Source: an uncultured Lachnospiraceae bacterium (GTDB taxonomy: Bacteria > Bacillota_A > Clostridia > Lachnospirales > Lachnospiraceae). Taken from it: DNA of 6,530 nt. Positions 6,423 through 6,530 of the stretch are shown in pieces. The notes under the pieces are model-generated. The model searched no databases. It had not been told where the DNA came from and saw only the letters and a list, made by a program, of their open reading frames with translations. The stretch spans positions 1 through 6,530 of the forward strand of contig CAJUGZ010000244.1 in NCBI GenBank assembly GCA_910585855.1. Direction: 5' to 3'. A program made the position numbers and the translations under genes. Position 1 is the stretch's first letter. Every line of letters begins with the position of its first letter.

Positions 6423-6530
6423 ATGAATAAATCAGGGGGTGGGTGCATAGGGGAGGACGTCAGAGGACACCAGATGGAGGACGCCAGATTCGAAAACGGT
6501 GGGCAGCCTGCTGTTCCGGTTTCCAAAAAG
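6423..6530 (+). other. GC-rich right-edge segment, open to the window end
   Basis: Bases 6431-6530 contain 58 G or C, well above the AT-rich genes beside them. A plus-strand frame from ATG at 6423, or from ATG at 6474 with GAGG at 6463-6466 upstream, stays open to the edge (MEDARFENGGQPAVPVSKK from the second ATG). Two minus-strand frames are also open back from the edge, which is expected of GC-rich DNA of this length. The 36 residues are glycine-rich and resemble no family I know. It could be the start of a gene, a non-coding element or the edge of a mobile element. Confidence 0.25.
6453..6489 (+). repeat. Three imperfect copies of GAGGACRYCAGA
   Basis: Copies lie at 6453-6464 (GAGGACGTCAGA), 6463-6474 (GAGGACACCAGA) and 6477-6488 (GAGGACGCCAGA). 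The offsets are 10 and 14 bases, so the first two overlap by two bases. They sit in DNA richer in GC than the rest of the window. I do not recognise the element. Confidence 0.55.

Noticed and set aside
6435..6530. 5' end of a group II intron or a CRISPR array
   Set aside because: There is no GTGYG-type intron start, and the repeats overlap or touch rather than being spaced by unique spacers.

Overview
The window looks like chromosomal DNA from a low-GC Gram-positive, most likely a member of the Clostridia close to Lachnospiraceae. The reasons are AT-rich intergenic DNA, strong purine-rich Shine-Dalgarno sites, a methionine aminopeptidase with a SEC-C zinc motif at its N-terminus, a VanZ-like protein, a YtaF-type membrane protein, and a Hol-Tox-type small toxin gene. 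The lineage is inferred from protein resemblance, not from a search.

Layout from left to right. (1) Positions 12-101, minus strand: a 29-codon gene for a holin-like hydrophobic peptide of type I toxin-antitoxin style. It has its own sigma-A promoter (TTGCCT-17-TATACT) and a leader of about 95 nt. The leader carries four mutually complementary CCCTC/GAGGG segments, the last of which is the toxin's ribosome binding site. The antitoxin RNA and the hairpin beyond the toxin stop would lie mostly left of the window. (2) Positions 475-5803, plus strand: a probable four-gene operon of an MraY-family phospho-sugar transferase, a type I methionine aminopeptidase, a VanZ-family membrane protein and a P2-type (SERCA/PMCA-like) calcium ATPase. 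An extended -10 promoter precedes it. The gaps are 27 bp, a 4-bp overlap and 65 bp. (3) Positions 5810-6382, minus strand: a YtaF/MntP-like membrane protein facing the ATPase gene, with only 6 bp between the two stop codons. (4) About 6431-6530: a GC-rich stretch (58 of 100 bases) with three imperfect copies of a 12-base unit. Its nature is unknown and it runs off the right edge.

The operon mixes envelope synthesis (MraY), protein maturation (MetAP), a VanZ-like envelope protein and cation export, so it reads as a housekeeping and envelope cluster rather than one dedicated pathway. The convergent YtaF-like protein has an EF-hand-like loop (DSDHNGILSAKE) between its two membrane halves, so two genes with possible Ca2+ links sit end to end. 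The most unusual signals are the toxin leader with its apparent two-state fold, the basic and serine-rich insertion of about 77 residues in the ATPase, and the HDH variant of the MraY histidine motif.
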